From contig NC_037601.1 in assembly GCF_003073045.1 (NCBI RefSeq), positions 20,992,150 to 21,056,149 on the forward strand: a DNA stretch of 64,000 bases, read 5' to 3'. Below the pieces are notes generated by a model. It did not search any database and was not told where the DNA came from. It saw nothing but the letters and a program-made list of their open reading frames with translations. Position numbers and translations under genes: made by a program. Below are positions 36,601-46,500 of the stretch, piece by piece. Origin of the DNA: Pomacea canaliculata. Taxonomy: Eukaryota > Mollusca > Gastropoda > Architaenioglossa > Ampullariidae. Positions within the stretch are counted from its first letter, which is position 1. The number at the start of each line of letters is the position of its first letter.

Positions 36601-37916
36601 ACCAACAAACAAACCCTACCATCTGTTATATAATAACATTATAATTATTCAAATTAATTAATTGTAATCATTGTGAAATGATCCATACATACTATGACAA
36701 GACCAATCTTTCACTGCTGTACTTTCAGTACACAATATGTCAGTTTTTATTGAGAGATTAATTCATCCATTAGGAACTCCTTTTCATTGTGTCTTGTCCT
36801 AGTTACCTTTGTTCTCGCAATATTTTTAACATGCACAAGAACAACAAATTTGTCTAATAATTATGAATACTGAATCTATCCATATTTTCCTTTGCACACT
36901 TTTTAAAAAAAAAAATCATATTTTGCTATTTGATTTAAAAAAAAGAGTTGAACAGGTCTCAATAATGTTTTCACACAAACACGCACCCCAGCCTATACAT
37001 GTACACAAAGAAAACAGTTACAACACACACACAATACATACACCTTCACACACACCTCCTTGTTTGTCAACAGACATACCTGCCTACATTAACCTTCTTC
37101 TGTCTGTCCAATACTCAGTATCTGTTCTTGTCTCAATGTTTTTGTCTGAGAGACTGAGCGTGTCTGCCCATCATCGTGTGCCGTGTCACACCTCAACACA
37201 TGCGCTGACATCTCTAAATGCGCCGAGCTATTACAAAAAATAGTTCATACATGAAGTCGATGTCCTTCAACTACACTAGCAGACGACAGGAACAGTTTGC
37301 AGGCCATTTGCAACGGTCGGACCACCGCTAGCCAAACACAACACAGCCACATGCCCTCGCCTGACCCTGCTAAAATTAGCGGCTCCTCCAGTCAATACCT
37401 CCACCAGCAACACCACAACTCACGTCTGCTGCGCAACAGTGCGAGCACTGACATCGTTTAAATCTCCTCTCAAGACTGGAAATTCACAGCAACACACAAG
37501 TGTTTCCGTCTGTACGAGCTTTTTTACTCGAACACAACTGTTTTAGAAGATAAAATATACAACGGCTGATGTGAAAGATTCCGTTATAAACCCCTCATCG
37601 TCTAAACTGTCGTCGGTTTATCGAAAAATACAAAAATAGAGAAGACTGGGAACCGATCTCCCTGGCGCACCGGTTGATGGTCTGCTCACAGTTCCCACTA
37701 TTTTATCAAAGGATTTTTTGATAGATGAAGGAGGCAATACCCTGTCGGAAAGGTCGAAGTGAAGTGTTCTGCAAGAATGAGTTGAAATTCACTTACTGTG
37801 TTGCTGAAAAGACAGGTGATCCGGGGAAGTGCGGCCCAGACGAAGTGTCGTCTGCTGTGGTGACGGCTAGCAGCGCGGCGGAAGGGAGCTGTCAGGCGAG
37901 CCAGGCACACACTCAT
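30490..37916 (-). CDS. RMDN1-like protein (regulator of microtubule dynamics 1 / FAM82B), whole gene
   Basis: Eight exons on the minus strand join with matching phases: 37797-37916, 33941-34043, 33100-33413, 32517-32606, 31963-32018, 31643-31730, 31212-31242 and 30490-30683. Together they make 996 bases, exactly 331 codons plus stop, against about 314 residues for human RMDN1. Residues 1-40 have seven arginines and no acidic residue, like a mitochondrial targeting sequence. Residues 55-66 are hydrophobic. The rest is the helical TPR-like RMDN region, with DELLWRLARVYCVWAK, AKRALELNN, the signature WHFSFAHLPWYQKK, FRTPPSTTFEQALEYF and NMNLVMAGRAHWHLGQHQEA. In vertebrates the family is described as microtubule- and mitochondria-associated. 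Nothing suggests decay. The large first intron (34044-37796) is the main structural feature. Confidence 0.93.
31212..31242 (-). CDS. RMDN1: RMDN1-like, exon 7 (31 bp microexon)
   Basis: CTCTTTCAG precedes it and G|GTAAAC follows. It encodes ALEYFYKAEE, aligned with the ALGYFHRAEQ stretch of vertebrate RMDN1. It is too short for ordinary gene finding but is required to keep frame between exons 6 and 8. Confidence 0.9.
31643..31730 (-). CDS. RMDN1: RMDN1-like, exon 6
   Basis: Acceptor TACTGTACAG, donor CAG|GTATTA. It encodes the family signature HFSFAHLPWYQKKLL followed by VLFRTPPSTTFEQ. The first W codon is split across the phase-2 intron. Confidence 0.93.
31963..32018 (-). CDS. RMDN1: RMDN1-like, exon 5
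   Basis: Acceptor ATATTTCAG, donor TG|GTAGGA. It encodes TAVSLDPADAISLHSLGY, the TPR helix corresponding to AIELNPKDATSIHLMG in the vertebrate protein. Confidence 0.92.
32517..32606 (-). CDS. RMDN1: RMDN1-like, exon 4
   Basis: Acceptor TTTCTTTTGCAG, donor GAG|GTGCGG, both phase 0. It encodes WYATMMHFTSEYRG followed by AFTIKEHYE, matching the WYAICLSD..IKEHFE part of RMDN1. Confidence 0.92.
33100..33413 (-). CDS. RMDN1: RMDN1-like, exon 3 (largest coding exon)
   Basis: Acceptor TTTTCTCGTAATCAG, donor TCG|GTGGGT. It encodes about 104 residues, including VIAESDALLQEHKYEEEF, DNDELLWRLARVYCVWAK, FIFAKRALELNNKSPRCH. This is the start of the TPR-like region and the most clearly conserved part. Confidence 0.93.
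33941..34043 (-). CDS. RMDN1: RMDN1-like, exon 2 (hydrophobic N-terminal segment)
   Basis: Acceptor ATTTTCATCGACAG, donor CAG|GTGAGG. It encodes VKDWSRLRSASKGR then WACVLCVVPVVMQHD. The hydrophobic stretch is placed like the short hydrophobic region in vertebrate RMDN1. Phases 0 and 1 match exons 1 and 3, which is the main support, because sequence conservation here is low. Confidence 0.78.
34202..34216. repeat. (GGT)n microsatellite in RMDN1 intron 1
   Basis: Short run of GGT units. Open frames around 34159-34784 on both strands lie within the large first intron of the RMDN1-like gene and show no recognisable domain. Confidence 0.7.
35229..35280. repeat. four 13-bp repeats forming CRE-like sites
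   Basis: The units GTCATAATCTGAC, GTCATAATCTAAC (twice) and GTCATAATCTGAC follow one another without gaps. The first junction makes a perfect cAMP-response-element core TGACGTCA (35238-35245) and the next two make TAACGTCA variants. The array lies in intron 1 of the RMDN1-like gene. Whether it binds CREB/ATF-type factors cannot be told from sequence. Confidence 0.85.
35382..35432. repeat. dispersed repeat fragment, related to 22714-22765
   Basis: Second copy of the approximately 51-bp sequence around GGCAGACGATTTTTTTC, in the same orientation. It is located in intron 1 of the RMDN1-like gene, about 100 bases after the 13-bp array. Confidence 0.7.
36572..36614 (+). repeat. SINE-like 3' tail
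   Basis: GTTGCTGGCACGGCATAAAA followed by CACCAACAAACAAA resembles the end of invertebrate SINEs, in which a GGC.TAAAAC motif runs into an (AAAC)-type tail. I could not define a tRNA-like head, so this may be only a truncated copy. Confidence 0.3.
37797..37916 (-). CDS. RMDN1: RMDN1-like, exon 1 (targeting sequence and start)
   Basis: ATG at 37916 in the context GGCATGA, 40 codons, then ACA|GTAAGT, a strong phase-0 donor that fits exon 2. The product starts MSVCLARLTAPFRRAASR, arginine-rich without acids, much like the N-terminus of mammalian RMDN1. It lies about 3.75 kb upstream of exon 2. Confidence 0.8.
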
Positions 37917-39824
37917 GCCGACCGCAATCCCGTTTCAACAAACCGGTTTGTTTGTGGTGGATGTGAAAGGAGAGGTTTCCTGTTGCGACTGAGTCACATA
38001 CCAACTCATTAGTTCCGTTTATAAATGTTTATTTTGTAAAAACCAGAAACACTTTACAACTAATACAAGGGACACACGAATAACATATAATTTACATAAC
38101 TTACCTTAGACTTCACTGTTAATGGAAATTTTAAATACGCACAAACTGAATTTGTTGATAACTATTTGACGAGAGAAAAATTAAGAAAATTTGTTCATAT
38201 AATTGGATGTCACGTGAATAATTATTAATGTATTCTATTATTATTGGTGAATCATTGAATAATAAATGCTTTCACTGATCTCGTGTATGTCTTCCGCATC
38301 TAAACTGTTGGCAGGTCCAGGGTTAACACTCTCGACACGTACAACCGAGGACATAAATAGGAACAAACAATCTACCCTTTCTTCTAGATATTATATTTGT
38401 CCTGCTGTACATTTACTTTTGTCATCTGGCCCCATCTTCTGTCCCTATGGTTCATGACAGTTGTAAATTGTAGTAGATAAAAAAGAATTACCCTTGTTCA
38501 CAAAACGGTGAAGGTTGAGTAGTTTAAGAGGGTGGACGATGCTGGAACTGGAGCAGTGGCAGAGTAAATTGGGGTGTAGAGTTAACTCCTGGGCTAGTGT
38601 AGAGTGGACAGGGAACACCATCATCTGACTTGTCAGCTTCCTAATGTCGAGGCTGGCTTACTGAGTGATTTGTCCACCTTGTCACTGGAACCTTCCAGCC
38701 TGAGTCTGGCATTAAAGCTCGCGCAGTGTGTGTGGGTGTGTTAGGTGGGGGGTATGGATTAGACGAGGTGATGGAGGACGATGCCGAAAGCAATTTATAT
38801 CAAATAATTGGTGAATGTCAGAAGTGCGTAGAGTGAAATTACGGGGTTTTTTTTTTTAAATACAAAATTATCTACCTACCGAACCACCCCTTCACGCATG
38901 GGTATCCACACATGATAGGTACTTAAACATTTATGTCCTCTGTTACTCGACAATTTAGTTTGTGTGTGTGGGACAGGATAAAATATAGAGGAGGTGCTGC
39001 TGACTAAAAGGTCATTGAGTTCAAACTAGTATTCTTATTCGGAAATGTACTCAGAGACCTTTTTCCGACTGATTTAAATGAAAATAACATCGGGAAGTCG
39101 TAACGAGCTTAAGTTAACCGGTTTTTTTTTTTTTTAGAGGACAGTGAGTTTCGCTTAGCAATACAAGTTTAGGAAGTTTCACCTAGCAGTGCACTGGAGT
39201 GTGTCAATCTTAACTTGCAATACATGAACTCACCGAGGTCAGTAAGTCATTTTCACCTAGCAATATTTGCACCGAAGCTTGTCAATCTTACCTACCAATA
39301 CATCAAACTCACTGAGGTCAGTAAGTCATATCACCTTAGCAGTGTATATTCGGTATACGGGGTGTATTTATATCTATATATAATGCTCTCGTCGAGGATT
39401 TATGCTGCTTATATATATAAATGTATGTACTAAACGAGTTGGGAAAGTCAGGTTTACTAAAGATCGTAAATAATGTTCAAATAACAATATATATTTCGGA
39501 GCAGTTAGTCTATTTCGTTTTTCCATTTCGAGTTCCATAAGTCTGTTTGCATGAGTTCATTAAGTTACTTTCTCCTACATGTGTGTTAAGTCAGTTATTA
39601 TTGTTGTCAGCAGCATTTCTTACTCGAGTTCAACAGCTAATTCACGTCGCAATGCCTAGTCCTGATGAGGAAATCATGTTCTCTTTGAAATTCAGTCTCA
39701 AGAAGATTTGAAGGAGCAGCCCATTCATCTCCTGACGCATGAAAGGTGGGCCTTTACCTTATCCCCAGCTTCCTGTACCCTGTACCCTCCTTCACTCAAC
39801 GGCTCTCGCCACAGGCTCCCGTGA

Positions 39825-39891
39825 TGACGTCAGCAGAGCGCCGCTGCGGCAGCCAATCATCGGGACTCTGTGCGACGTGTCACGCGGCATG
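39825..39891 (+). promoter_or_regulatory. candidate promoter: CRE plus CCAAT box before an ATG
   Basis: TGACGTCA at 39825-39832 and AGCCAATCA with CCAAT at 39853-39857 occur in a locally GC-rich stretch, followed by ATGG at 39889. The ATG opens only a 35-codon frame (MASSPLFLQS..) of no recognised content. The motif arrangement is like that of a TATA-less animal promoter, but no gene can be attached to it. Confidence 0.27.
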
Positions 39892-40865
39892 GCGTCTTCT
39901 CCTCTCTTCCTCCAATCCCTCACCCCACCCTGCATGTTTGCAAAAGGAAAACAGTGGCGAACCGTGTCTCTCTCTGAGCATGCAAGATGCTTTTAGCACA
40001 CAAACAAACACAGAGGCTCGGACTAGCTACGTGTTCACCCTCGTTATTTACTGATTGAAATAAACTAAATTTACTTACTTCATGACTGCCCACGTAACCT
40101 TTGTGTAAACGTGACTCTCCTATAAATGTATCTACTTTTCCATCGCTGTTTATGGTATGACTTTTGTTGATATGGTGGTAAACTATTTGGCTTTGTCACG
40201 AAAAGGAAAGGGGCTCTAATGTTGGGTTTTACACTTCGGACACACGGTCAAACTGACCGACAAAAAGGAAATTGTTAGCCTCTGGCGATGCTGACCGCCC
40301 GAACAACGAAAGCAGGAGGTATAACCACCTCACATCACCTAGCATCAACAGGCCGAGGACCGCGTACGTCAGAGCAGCCATCACTGGGACGCGACAATAA
40401 ATGAAAACTAAAAAATATCAGTAAAGACAGCTGTATACTTTCGACTGAGTTAAAATAAATAATAATTAAATCACTTCTGGGCTTCTAGTCTTCATTACGA
40501 TTAAAGTTGTTAACTATCAACCTCAGCTGTTCACATTTTATTGTTTGTTAACCGCCTGTAGCTGTTGTTGCGGCGGCAACCACGTAATTCAAGGGACGTA
40601 ACCTAAAGTGTTGTAGATACTTTTCTGCACAGGGTTACCTACCTTGTGTTGAGTTCGTTTGTTATCTCGAAGATTTGAAAGGCTCTCATCTCGACTTCTG
40701 GCCTTCCTCGAGCGACTGGAGTCCATTGGTGTCTGTTTCAGACAGTGTGTAGGTGAAGCAAATATAACAATCTTGGTGAATACAGGAAATAAAACAGTGA
40801 GTGAGCTGAGTTTTTTGGTTTGTTTCATTGCATTGTTGACATGGAAAATCAAAGAATGGACAACT

Positions 40866-40940
40866 CAAAATCAAAAATCAAAAATCAAAATCAAAACAGA
40901 CTTTATTGTCTGCCCAGGAGGACAGAAATTTGTCTTTGCT
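40866..40940 (+). repeat. LINE- or SINE-tail-like sequence
   Basis: Tandem AATCAAA units lead into ACAGACTTTATTGTCTGCCC and a short hairpin-forming stretch (GTCTGCCCAGGAGGACAG). Oligomer runs next to an ACTTTATTGTC motif are typical of 3' ends of CR1/L2-type retroelements, here probably inserted in reverse. No reverse transcriptase is present nearby. Confidence 0.3.
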
Positions 40941-42975
40941 CACATACCCATACAGACATTTAACACACAGTTAGGAGTAAAAGTGAGGAGTAAAATAGTG
41001 TTGATTGCACAGTCCATCAAGGCAGTGTATGTTTATCCTTTTTGTTCATCACGGGCAGAAGCTGGGACATGGTGTTGTTATGTTCTTTCCATGTGACAAA
41101 ACAAAGTTTTAATACCAAGTTTGTGTGTTCCACTCTGAATGCTATTATCACACCTGGTAAGTTTCAGAGACATAAATGCCTGAATTTGATAAGTATCTTG
41201 GTGAAAAATGAATTTTTTTTTTGTACTAAGTATTTATTTTCTTATTTTTTTAAAGTATTCAATTCTTCTTTAGGAGATGTTTTGTCTCAATTCGTGCATT
41301 TTTTTAAAGTATTCAATTTATGTGTGTGTATATATGTCCGTGTGTGTATAGTTCGTTGTCTCCTCTCACACACATATATATACATACTGAAACACGTGGA
41401 TCATAATCATCAAATCCTGCTCTACTATTCCACTAAATCAGAATTCTTTTTATTACGTACTACATCGGTAAATTATTTACATATACAAAAAGATTCAGAC
41501 TTGTGTTCTTGACATTCCTTCTAGAACATTCGCATGGAAATCTGCTGCGAGGGAAGGCGGGCGAAAAAGTAGCAGAAGGGAGACAAGCCGGGGTGAGATG
41601 ATGGATGAAGAAATAAAAGAACTGGTGGAAAACATCTTCAGAGGACATGCAGGGCAAAAGCACATAATAATTAGAGTTTTCCACACCAGTGCCCATCGTA
41701 ATCGGGAGCACAGAGCGCAATCTGTCTGAAGCAGGGATGCCATTAGCAACCTTGAGAATTTTCTGAACAAATCGAGGAAAAAAAATAATGATGACTCAAT
41801 CATCCCAGATAAAAAAAAAATGTTAAATTAGTATTCAAGTAAAATAAAATATTGAAATTATTTTCTTCTGTTCGTGATAATGAATATGCAAAATGTTTCT
41901 GATTAAATAATTAATGGAAAAGCTGTAAGTGTAACAGAGAAGGGAGGTGAAGGCAGATGAAAGTAACGAAAGATGATGAAGATGATGGTTCACTTCACGA
42001 AGTTAGTGTCTCTAAGCAACAAGAAACAGTTTCAATGCTAAGAACAGGGATAGAGAAAGTACTAATGAGGCTGCTTGAATGGATGTTCATGTCGGTGAGG
42101 ATCAAGCAGTCAGAGTATTTTTAAAATTTTCAACGCAGAACATGATGAACAAATGAAGTCCGCGATAGTACAAGGGGTAGGATGAGACTGGAGTCCTTGC
42201 GACTTCTTGTGAAGACTTCACAAACTGCTTGTGAGGCTGAGCTTTCTGTGCAGTTTGTTTGAACTCTCCCACTAACATTTCTTGGGAGTTCATTCACCCA
42301 GCACTTCCTTTTCTGGAATTCTCCGCAAACTTGTTTTTAAGGTCTCTGACAGTTGTGTAGGTCCAAGCTCCTCGAGACAAATAACTCACACGACCACAGT
42401 TAGGGAGGTCAAGGACAGTGAAAAAGTGATAAAATATTTTCATTTTACTTTCACCAGGTATGATTTTCTGCTTTCTTTAGCAGACCCCCACAACCATTCC
42501 TCGCAGTTTTAAACAAAACTGTTTTATGATCTGCTACTGCAAGCACCGCAAAAGATAATTATCTTAGCTGGCAGAATAAAGCACTGGTCTCCTGCAGTTA
42601 AAGCTGTAATTTTTTTTTTGCTAAAACGCATTATGGAGTGGTTAGAAGAACTAAAACATTCCCCTGCTGTCTGACAATGGAGGCCACAACAATGACTAAC
42701 GGACCAGCACAGCAGACTATCGAAGAGGGTTCTTACATCCCTCCAAGGGACGCAAGCACATGCCATCAAAGACATGCGCACACACATACACAGGGAAGAA
42801 ATGAATTTTATCCTCTCACAAATTCGATGACCACTGCGATGGCAGACCTTGATCACGAGTCATCCGACCGTTTAGTCGTTTCTGTACCGAATACTCCCAT
42901 CAAAGAACATCATCTTTATAAATGCGTTTGTTTAGGCAGTCAACGAGAAAACCTTTTCAATCCAGAGGTCAGGGT

Positions 42976-43544
42976 TCAGTAGGAAAACAAGAGGAGGACT
43001 GTGACAGTAGAAGCTACGGTGATGAAGAGGAACACCCAGAACAGAAGGTTGTCGATGGCGCTGCCGACGTCCAGCCAGGTGACGTAAGCCCAGTCGTCGA
43101 AGACGAAGTCGTCCCGCGGAAGCACATCGTCAAACAATGGCGTTAACTCCGCGCGCATGTGTTGTTCCTTTTCACTTCCGGTAGCACCCAGCCGCCCACT
43201 TCCGGGGACTGCCACGCCAGCCTCGTTGCTGGGCTGACTGCATCCGCTTCGGTGGCTGTTGCCGCCCTCGGAGAAGAGTGTTCCGTCGCTGACGTTGCCG
43301 TCAGGGGGCGCGCGCTTGCGAAGGAGGATGAGGTCGCCGTTGTGGAAAGATTGGTCGTTGTCGATGTGCCGGCGACGTAGCTGCAGTCGTAGGCGATCGC
43401 GTATCTGACGGCGACGACAACACAGCAGGCACTTGAGGTAGGTGGGGACAGGCCGGTCCGCCTCCTGGTGGATCATGTTCATCACTACCCCTGACGACAA
43501 CACCGACAGCGTGCTCAGCGACAGCAGCAGGGTCAGGTACACGG
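42976..43544 (-). CDS. nAChR-like subunit, last exon (M3, cytoplasmic loop, M4)
   Basis: Acceptor TTTGCAG. The split codon gives A, then VYLTLLLSLSTLSVLSSG (M3) and a loop with CLLCCRRRQIRDRLRL, a serine/glycine stretch and the pre-M4 helix FVFDDWAYVTWLDVGS. M4 is LLFWVFLFITVASTVTVLL, followed two or three residues later by the stop at 42976. The exon is GC-rich and intact. Confidence 0.92.
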
Positions 43545-46500
43545 CTGCAAAGCCACAGATGTTAGTCGGTCAAGACAATCAAGACACACCTGTCTACATT
43601 GTCATTAACATTTAACGCAGCGGTTCTCAACCTGTGGGGCGCGACCCCCTGGGGGGTCGCGACGTGCCTACAAGGGGGTCGCGAAGGTGGTCCTTTTTTA
43701 AAAGTTTCTTATACCCGTATTAGTGAAATTAGTTTACATTGTGTAACCGAGTGGTGAGGGCGATCAAACTCCAAATCTCTTCTCCCTATTCAAGTCCACT
43801 GTCTCGGCATGCAGTGACTTCTCACTTCCAAAACTCAAAACACAATCCCTCTCAACAATTAAGCCTCCAATCTCCCTCCTCTCGCCTTTTGCCCTCTCTC
43901 TCCCCATCTCTCATCGCTAACTCCCTCTCCTCTCCAGTCACACCTCTCTCTTTTTTTTTTTTAAAAAAAAAACATCTAAAAGGCACGCATTCAGGAAACG
44001 TCCATCATTCACACCCTTTCCCCTCGCACGTGCTCACTGCTCAGTCCTAGTACTCTAGGTCCCTGACAGAAGCCATGACCAGACAGTGCGGGTGGGGGCT
44101 TAAGAACGACCGATGACTGCTGCTAATGGCATATTTATCGGACATATTTGAGAAGCTGAACGTTGTGAATACGTCTCTGCAAGGGAAGGACACCAAACAT
44201 GTTACAAACAACTGACAAGATGAATGCTTTTCGTCCGAAAAATTTCGTTGTGGACGCAGAGAAAATATTTTGATGTTTCCGTGCTTGTGTAAGTGCAAGG
44301 CTGACAACTTGAATCTTGATCAGGTGAAGAATGTAATTATTGCCCATCTAAACGGACTGCAAGAAAGGTTTCAGCATTACTTCGCTGAAACTGATGTGAC
44401 TAAATACGATTGGATTCGTAATCCATTTCTGGCTGATCCTAGCACAAGCGGGTTGTCCACGCAAGAAGAAGAGCAGCTCGTCGACCTTTCGAGTGAACAA
44501 TCCCTGAAAATGGTCTTCCACACAACACCAGTGCCAACATTCTGGATTAGCATCAACGGTGCTTTCTGAGAAAGCAATGAAAGTTCTTCTAACATTTTCA
44601 ACTTTGTATATGTGTGAGCAAGGATTTTCAGCATTGGCAGCACTGAAATCTCAATACAGAAATCGTGTGGACGTGAGGCTGAGCTGCAAATAGCAGTCGG
44701 TACGAACACCGCACACAGGTTCGCTTCTCTATGCAAAAGCAAGCAGGCTCAACCTTCTCATTAATCAAAGAGAGTGTCCAATAAAATTAATAAAATAATA
44801 TTTATTAGCACCGCAGAATTTGCTTTAGTAAAATTTCATTAACAGTTATACTTTTTGCAGATACGAACTTTGTTCTTCCGTTGTTGATTTCCTCGACGCG
44901 GGGTTGGAGGTTAGCTAAGTCTCCCCCGCTCTTCCACCGACCTAGCTGGCTAAGGGGGGTCGCGGACGTACCGGTGTTCGTCAGGGGGGTCGCCACAAGT
45001 AAAAGGTTGAGAACCGCTGATTTAACGCTTTATCAGCTGCGACACGGCGCATGACACTTTCTCAGCTACTACAGTTATTGTCAGTAACAAACAAACAAAC
45101 AAACAAACAAACAAACAAACAAACAAAAAAGATAAGCGACTATTAGACAAAAGAGAGGGAGATGCAAACACACGTTCACATAGTTATTTTCAATAAGAAA
45201 ACAATTAACATGAGTTTGTCGAGTTAATAGAATGCAATCAGAAAATTATGTAAATTATGCTTCAACCCCTCGGGATTTGTAAGCAGCTATGGTTGACCTG
45301 CGACCTTTTGTCATTCCATGCAATAAACGTCAGAAGGAGGCAGTAACGGTGAGTTTATGCGTACATCAGAAAAAGTATTTACATGAAAGAAAACCTATTC
45401 ATTCTGGAAGTTTGTTTCCTCGAAATAACATTTCAATCGATTATCAGTGATCTCCCGTCAACAAACAAAATCTGTTGACCTTACAGGGTTACGATCCATC
45501 TCATTTGTTGGTGGAGGTCTCTATACTGAACAAAGTCGACGTTAATTGAAAGCAAGAATGTGTGAAATTAAATCACTTCGCTATCTGCGATAAAACCTCC
45601 GAATAACAAAGTTATCTCTTCTCAGTTATCTGGGTTGTAGGAGGAGCCCATTGCTTAGCAACAACAGTACCCGGGTATCAAACTGGATCCAAACACTCAC
45701 CACACACATTGTAAGAGAGTGTGATGAGCTTTCTTGCATAAAGCCTGTCTTTGTCGGAATTTACTTCTAAGTTTCTTTTCCTCCTTTCAACTTGAGCTTG
45801 AAGGACTTTTTTCATTAAAATATTTCATTATGCTCTCAAGAGAAAAGTTAAGCAAATTATGGGTTTCTTTAGTGTTGGGGACTGTAAGAACGAATGGAAA
45901 TTGTAAATAAATAAACAGAAGAATTACAAACAACCAGGAAAAGGGAAAGAATGTTGGAAAGGAAGACAAAATCCCAAAAGATAATAAGGACGAATGGGAA
46001 CTGGTAAGTCGAACAAACCAATAATTTAAAAAAAAAAAAGACAAAGCAGCCTAGGAAATATCTGCTGATGAAACAGAGTGCTCATCATTCCAAGTGATGG
46101 CCGATCGATCGGTCAATGTCTAAAAGCTGAATGAGACGGAAGGAAGAATGAATGGAGTATGTGGCGAGTATCAACAAACCGCTTACTACAAACCCCGGGG
46201 TACACAGACACTTAGAGCACTCCTTTATCATTGTTCTTAAAGGGCCTTCTAAACCAGACCTGCACTGTCCACCCGTGTGTCAAAGTCTGGGTATAAATGA
46301 TCGTCGTGTACAAAACTGAACTAGATATGGGCCATTTAAAGGCTGCGAAGACCGTTTAAAGGATGAACAGGAAACTAAAGCAAAGACTAAAATGCGATGA
46401 TACGTTAAGAGCATTAGTAAAGCAGACGACGACGATGATGATGATGAGTCTACCCAGTATCGATATGCTCTCGGAGGTCTTGGGCATGACTTCGCTGATG

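Larger units (their letters stand above)
37917..42975. other. intergenic region between the RMDN1-like gene and the receptor gene
   Basis: The part next to 37917 should hold the RMDN1-like promoter and 5' UTR; I see no TATA box but a TGAGTCA-type site near 37990. A CRE/CCAAT cluster lies at 39825-39857 and a LINE-tail-like sequence at 40866-40940. The 3' UTR of the receptor gene should occupy the stretch just below 42976, but no clear AATAAA on the minus strand was found close by. Confidence 0.45.
43618..45019 (+). mobile_element. hAT transposon insertion, 1402 bp, in the receptor gene's last intron
   Basis: Both ends carry the same 16-base inverted repeat CAGCGGTTCTCAACCT. The flanks are a perfect 8-bp target duplication, ATTTAACG at 43610-43617 and 45020-45027, the hallmark of hAT transposition. 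Subterminal GGGGGGTCGC-type repeats occur at both ends. Inside is a decayed transposase on the plus strand and a foreign fragment of the A/B repeat. The element is deleted relative to an autonomous hAT. The perfect duplication suggests a fairly recent insertion or good preservation. Confidence 0.93.
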
